From Treponema sp. (GTDB lineage Bacteria; Spirochaetota; Spirochaetia; Treponematales; Treponemataceae), in contig JAFOTA010000088.1 of assembly GCA_017421145.1 (NCBI GenBank), positions 1-6,774 of the forward strand: a stretch of DNA of 6,774 nucleotides, read 5' to 3'. The translations under genes and the position numbers were made by a program. The notes beneath the pieces were generated by a model. That model did not search any database. It was not told where the DNA came from and saw only the letters and a list, made by a program, of their open reading frames with translations. Shown here one piece after another: positions 4,915-6,774 of this stretch. Numbering within the stretch: position 1 is the first letter of the stretch; each line of letters begins with the position of its first letter.

Positions 4915-6774
4915 GGAAAATATAGTAAGAAAGAGAAATTGGTTTTTTAAGAATATTTCCGTGTGGGTTCTTGTGCTTACCGCCCTTGTGTGTGCCGGAA
5001 TGGAAGCCCTGAAGATTACCCAGAAGCTTGACTACCGCTTTTACGACGGAATGCTTGCCGCAGGCCACAATCCCAAGGCCGATGACAAGATTGTTCTCCT
5101 TGATATCGGGGACGAGTCGATCAATGTGTACGGAGAATGGCCATGGACGCGCGACATTCTGGGCGAGGTTCTTATCAGGATGAAGGAGCTCGGTGCAAGG
5201 GATGCCGTTTTCGATATTGAGTATCTGATGGAATCAAAGCCGGGACCCGTCAGAAACACCGACGTCGATAAGGTTTCGTCCGATCTTTTCAGGAACGGCC
5301 AGGACATTCTGGTCGATGTGTTCGAGCAGTACAAGGATTATCTCCGTGACGGTGCGGAATCTATGGAAGATGCAGCTGAAGCCGCAGATCAGGTCGTAGA
5401 CATAATCGGTCCTATGCTTGCTGACATCCAGCAGGAGATTGGAAAGTATCTGATTGACGACTACGACATGAAATTCGCGCAGGCGCTCCAGTATTTCGGA
5501 AATTCATCCATGACCATAAACCTCAAGGACGTTTCGAGCGAAGATGACAAAGTTGACGAGGAGTTCAACAATAACATCGATTACGCGAAACAGAGGTTCC
5601 TTTTCCAGAACGTACAGGATCCCAAGGACTATACTTCGGGCGACAACTTTTTCAATGCCGAGGAATCTGATCTTGTGAGAAGGGAAAACGGAAGCATAGT
5701 TCTTGATGAGCGCGGATTCGTTCCTGCAATCAACAAGATTATATCCCACGCTGCAGGTGCAGGATTCACCAACGTATTCGTTGACAGTGACGGAACAAGG
5801 CGCAGGGTCGAGCTTCTGAACAAATACGACGGAAAATATGTCGGTCAGCTTGCTTTCGCTCCACTTGTCAAAAAGCTGGACGTGAAGGAGATTGTCAGGG
5901 GAAAAAATTATCTTCTATTGAAAGATGCCCTGATTCCCGGTTCGGATGCACGCGAGGACATACGCATTCCTCTTGACAGCCACGGATGTATGCTCATCAA
6001 CTGGAAGCACGAGGAATATCACGAGACGGAAAACAATTTCAAGCATCTTGAGGTCATGTATTTCAAGTACCTTGACGACGGAGAAGCCGCCATAGATGCC
6101 GACCTGAAGGACATTGCCGCACTCGATGCTGATTTGTTGGACGCTGATGCCGCACAGCTTGTTCTGTCCGCTGAAGATTTTGTTGAAGAGTATGACAGGC
6201 TTTCCGCACAAAAATCCGGTATGCTCGGACGCTGCCTTGGTTTTTCAGCCGACGGAAGTGCAATCGACGGTGGAATTTCCGAAGCCGAGTGCAATGAGTA
6301 TCTTTCGGCGAGAAAACAATTTTTTGATTCCCTTGCAGATTATGTGGACGCGCTTTCAAAGCTTGAGCTTACGGATGAAACCGTTTCTTCATATATACAG
6401 GCCTTGATTGATGAGACGATCCTTTACAACGAAAACTTTGAGGCACTGAGCGGATATCTTGACGGAACGTTCTGCATCATAGGATTTTCCGCCACATCAA
6501 GTACGGACTTCGGAGTTACGCCTTTCCAAAAACGCTATGCAAACATGGGAACCCACGCGAACGTCGTGAACACAATCGTCCAGAAAGATTTCATAACTTA
6601 TGTGGAGCCGTGGATAGGCCTTCTGATTACTTTCCTTGCCGCACTTGCCGTATTGGTTGTCACAGGAAGAATGTCACCTGTCCGCCAGATTTTCTTCGGA
6701 TTGATTTATCTGATTCTCCCAGTGCTCACGTTCGTTCTTCTGATGATTTTCGGACGGATTTACATACCGTTCAC
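4913..6774 (+). CDS. CHASE2-domain membrane sensor, probable nucleotide cyclase (C-terminus outside window)
   Basis: The open frame gives 620 residues before the window edge. A first membrane helix (about 14-33) is preceded by a basic N-terminus (RKRNWFFKN), placing the next part in the periplasm. CHASE2 landmarks follow in order: LDYRFYDGML, KIVLLDIGDESINVYGEWPWTR (ending at W76-R80), LGARDAVFDIEY, AAGAGFTNVFVDSDGTRRRVEL (D293-R298), IPLDSHGCMLINW (to W364), FCIIGFSATSSTDFGVTPF and HANVVNTI (548-555). Two further membrane helices are visible (about 567-586 and 593-620), as expected after a CHASE2 domain. The periplasmic domain spans about 530 residues because of two inserts (about 110-271 and 390-512). 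The missing output domain is most likely a class III adenylate/guanylate cyclase, the usual partner in spirochaetes, but histidine or Ser/Thr kinase domains also follow CHASE2. The ATG at 4913 lacks a Shine-Dalgarno sequence. The next Met (residue 30) would destroy the first helix, so 4913 is preferred. Confidence 0.88.
   Translation, partial: MENIVRKRNWFFKNISVWVLVLTALVCAGMEALKITQKLDYRFYDGMLAAGHNPKADDKIVLLDIGDESINVYGEWPWTRDILGEVLIRMKELGARDAVFDIEYLMESKPGPVRNTDVDKVSSDLFRNGQDILVDVFEQYKDYLRDGAESMEDAAEAADQVVDIIGPMLADIQQEIGKYLIDDYDMKFAQALQYFGNSSMTINLKDVSSEDDKVDEEFNNNIDYAKQRFLFQNVQDPKDYTSGDNFFNAEESDLVRRENGSIVLDERGFVPAINKIISHAAGAGFTNVFVDSDGTRRRVELLNKYDGKYVGQLAFAPLVKKLDVKEIVRGKNYLLLKDALIPGSDAREDIRIPLDSHGCMLINWKHEEYHETENNFKHLEVMYFKYLDDGEAAIDADLKDIAALDADLLDADAAQLVLSAEDFVEEYDRLSAQKSGMLGRCLGFSADGSAIDGGISEAECNEYLSARKQFFDSLADYVDALSKLELTDETVSSYIQALIDETILYNENFEALSGYLDGTFCIIGFSATSSTDFGVTPFQKRYANMGTHANVVNTIVQKDFITYVEPWIGLLITFLAALAVLVVTGRMSPVRQIFFGLIYLILPVLTFVLLMIFGRIYIPF

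Noticed and set aside
5000..5002. Alternative CHASE2 start at Met30
   Set aside because: It would remove the basic N-terminus and most of the first membrane helix, and it has no Shine-Dalgarno sequence.
5041..6359. Minus-strand frames and a plus-strand frame (6114-6407) within the CHASE2 gene
   Set aside because: They overlap the coherent CHASE2 reading frame and show no motifs.

Overview
The window looks like chromosomal DNA of a Treponema-type spirochaete, probably a gut or rumen species. This is an inference from moderate GC content, AxA|LD signal-peptide junctions, a beta-barrel protein ending in Phe, a stand-alone FecR-domain protein next to a CHASE2 membrane sensor, and a mannan-oligosaccharide-degrading enzyme. 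No rRNA, tRNA, CRISPR array or insertion sequence is visible. Coding density is high and no gap exceeds about 130 bases.

Layout. Positions 1-2148 (minus strand) hold a family GH2 beta-mannosidase, cut at its C-terminus by the window edge. Positions 2186-2225 hold an intrinsic terminator serving the minus-strand genes to its right. Those genes, in transcription order, are a small exported protein (4827-4378), an outer-membrane beta-barrel protein (4365-3187) and an exported FecR-domain protein (3061-2249). The first two are tightly coupled: the stop codon of the first forms the start of the Shine-Dalgarno sequence of the second. Between barrel and fecR lie two RNA-type inverted repeats. One is a perfect 16-bp stem 3 bases after the barrel stop codon; the other is an interrupted 7+7-bp stem in the fecR leader. 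On the plus strand, a CHASE2-domain membrane protein starts at 4913 and runs off the right edge before its output domain, which is probably a class III nucleotide cyclase.

The 85-bp divergent region 4828-4912 is the most informative part. It carries two well-matched promoters interlocked head to head, each with its -10 inside the other's spacer. The predicted start site of the CHASE2 transcript falls on or next to its ATG and there is no Shine-Dalgarno sequence, so that mRNA is predicted to be leaderless.

Functionally, the centre reads as an envelope module: a barrel, a small periplasmic partner with faint S-layer-homology (SLH)-like pattern, a periplasmic FecR protein, and a divergently transcribed membrane sensor with a very large periplasmic domain. 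The beta-mannosidase is cytoplasmic and looks like a separate metabolic gene placed downstream of the terminator.
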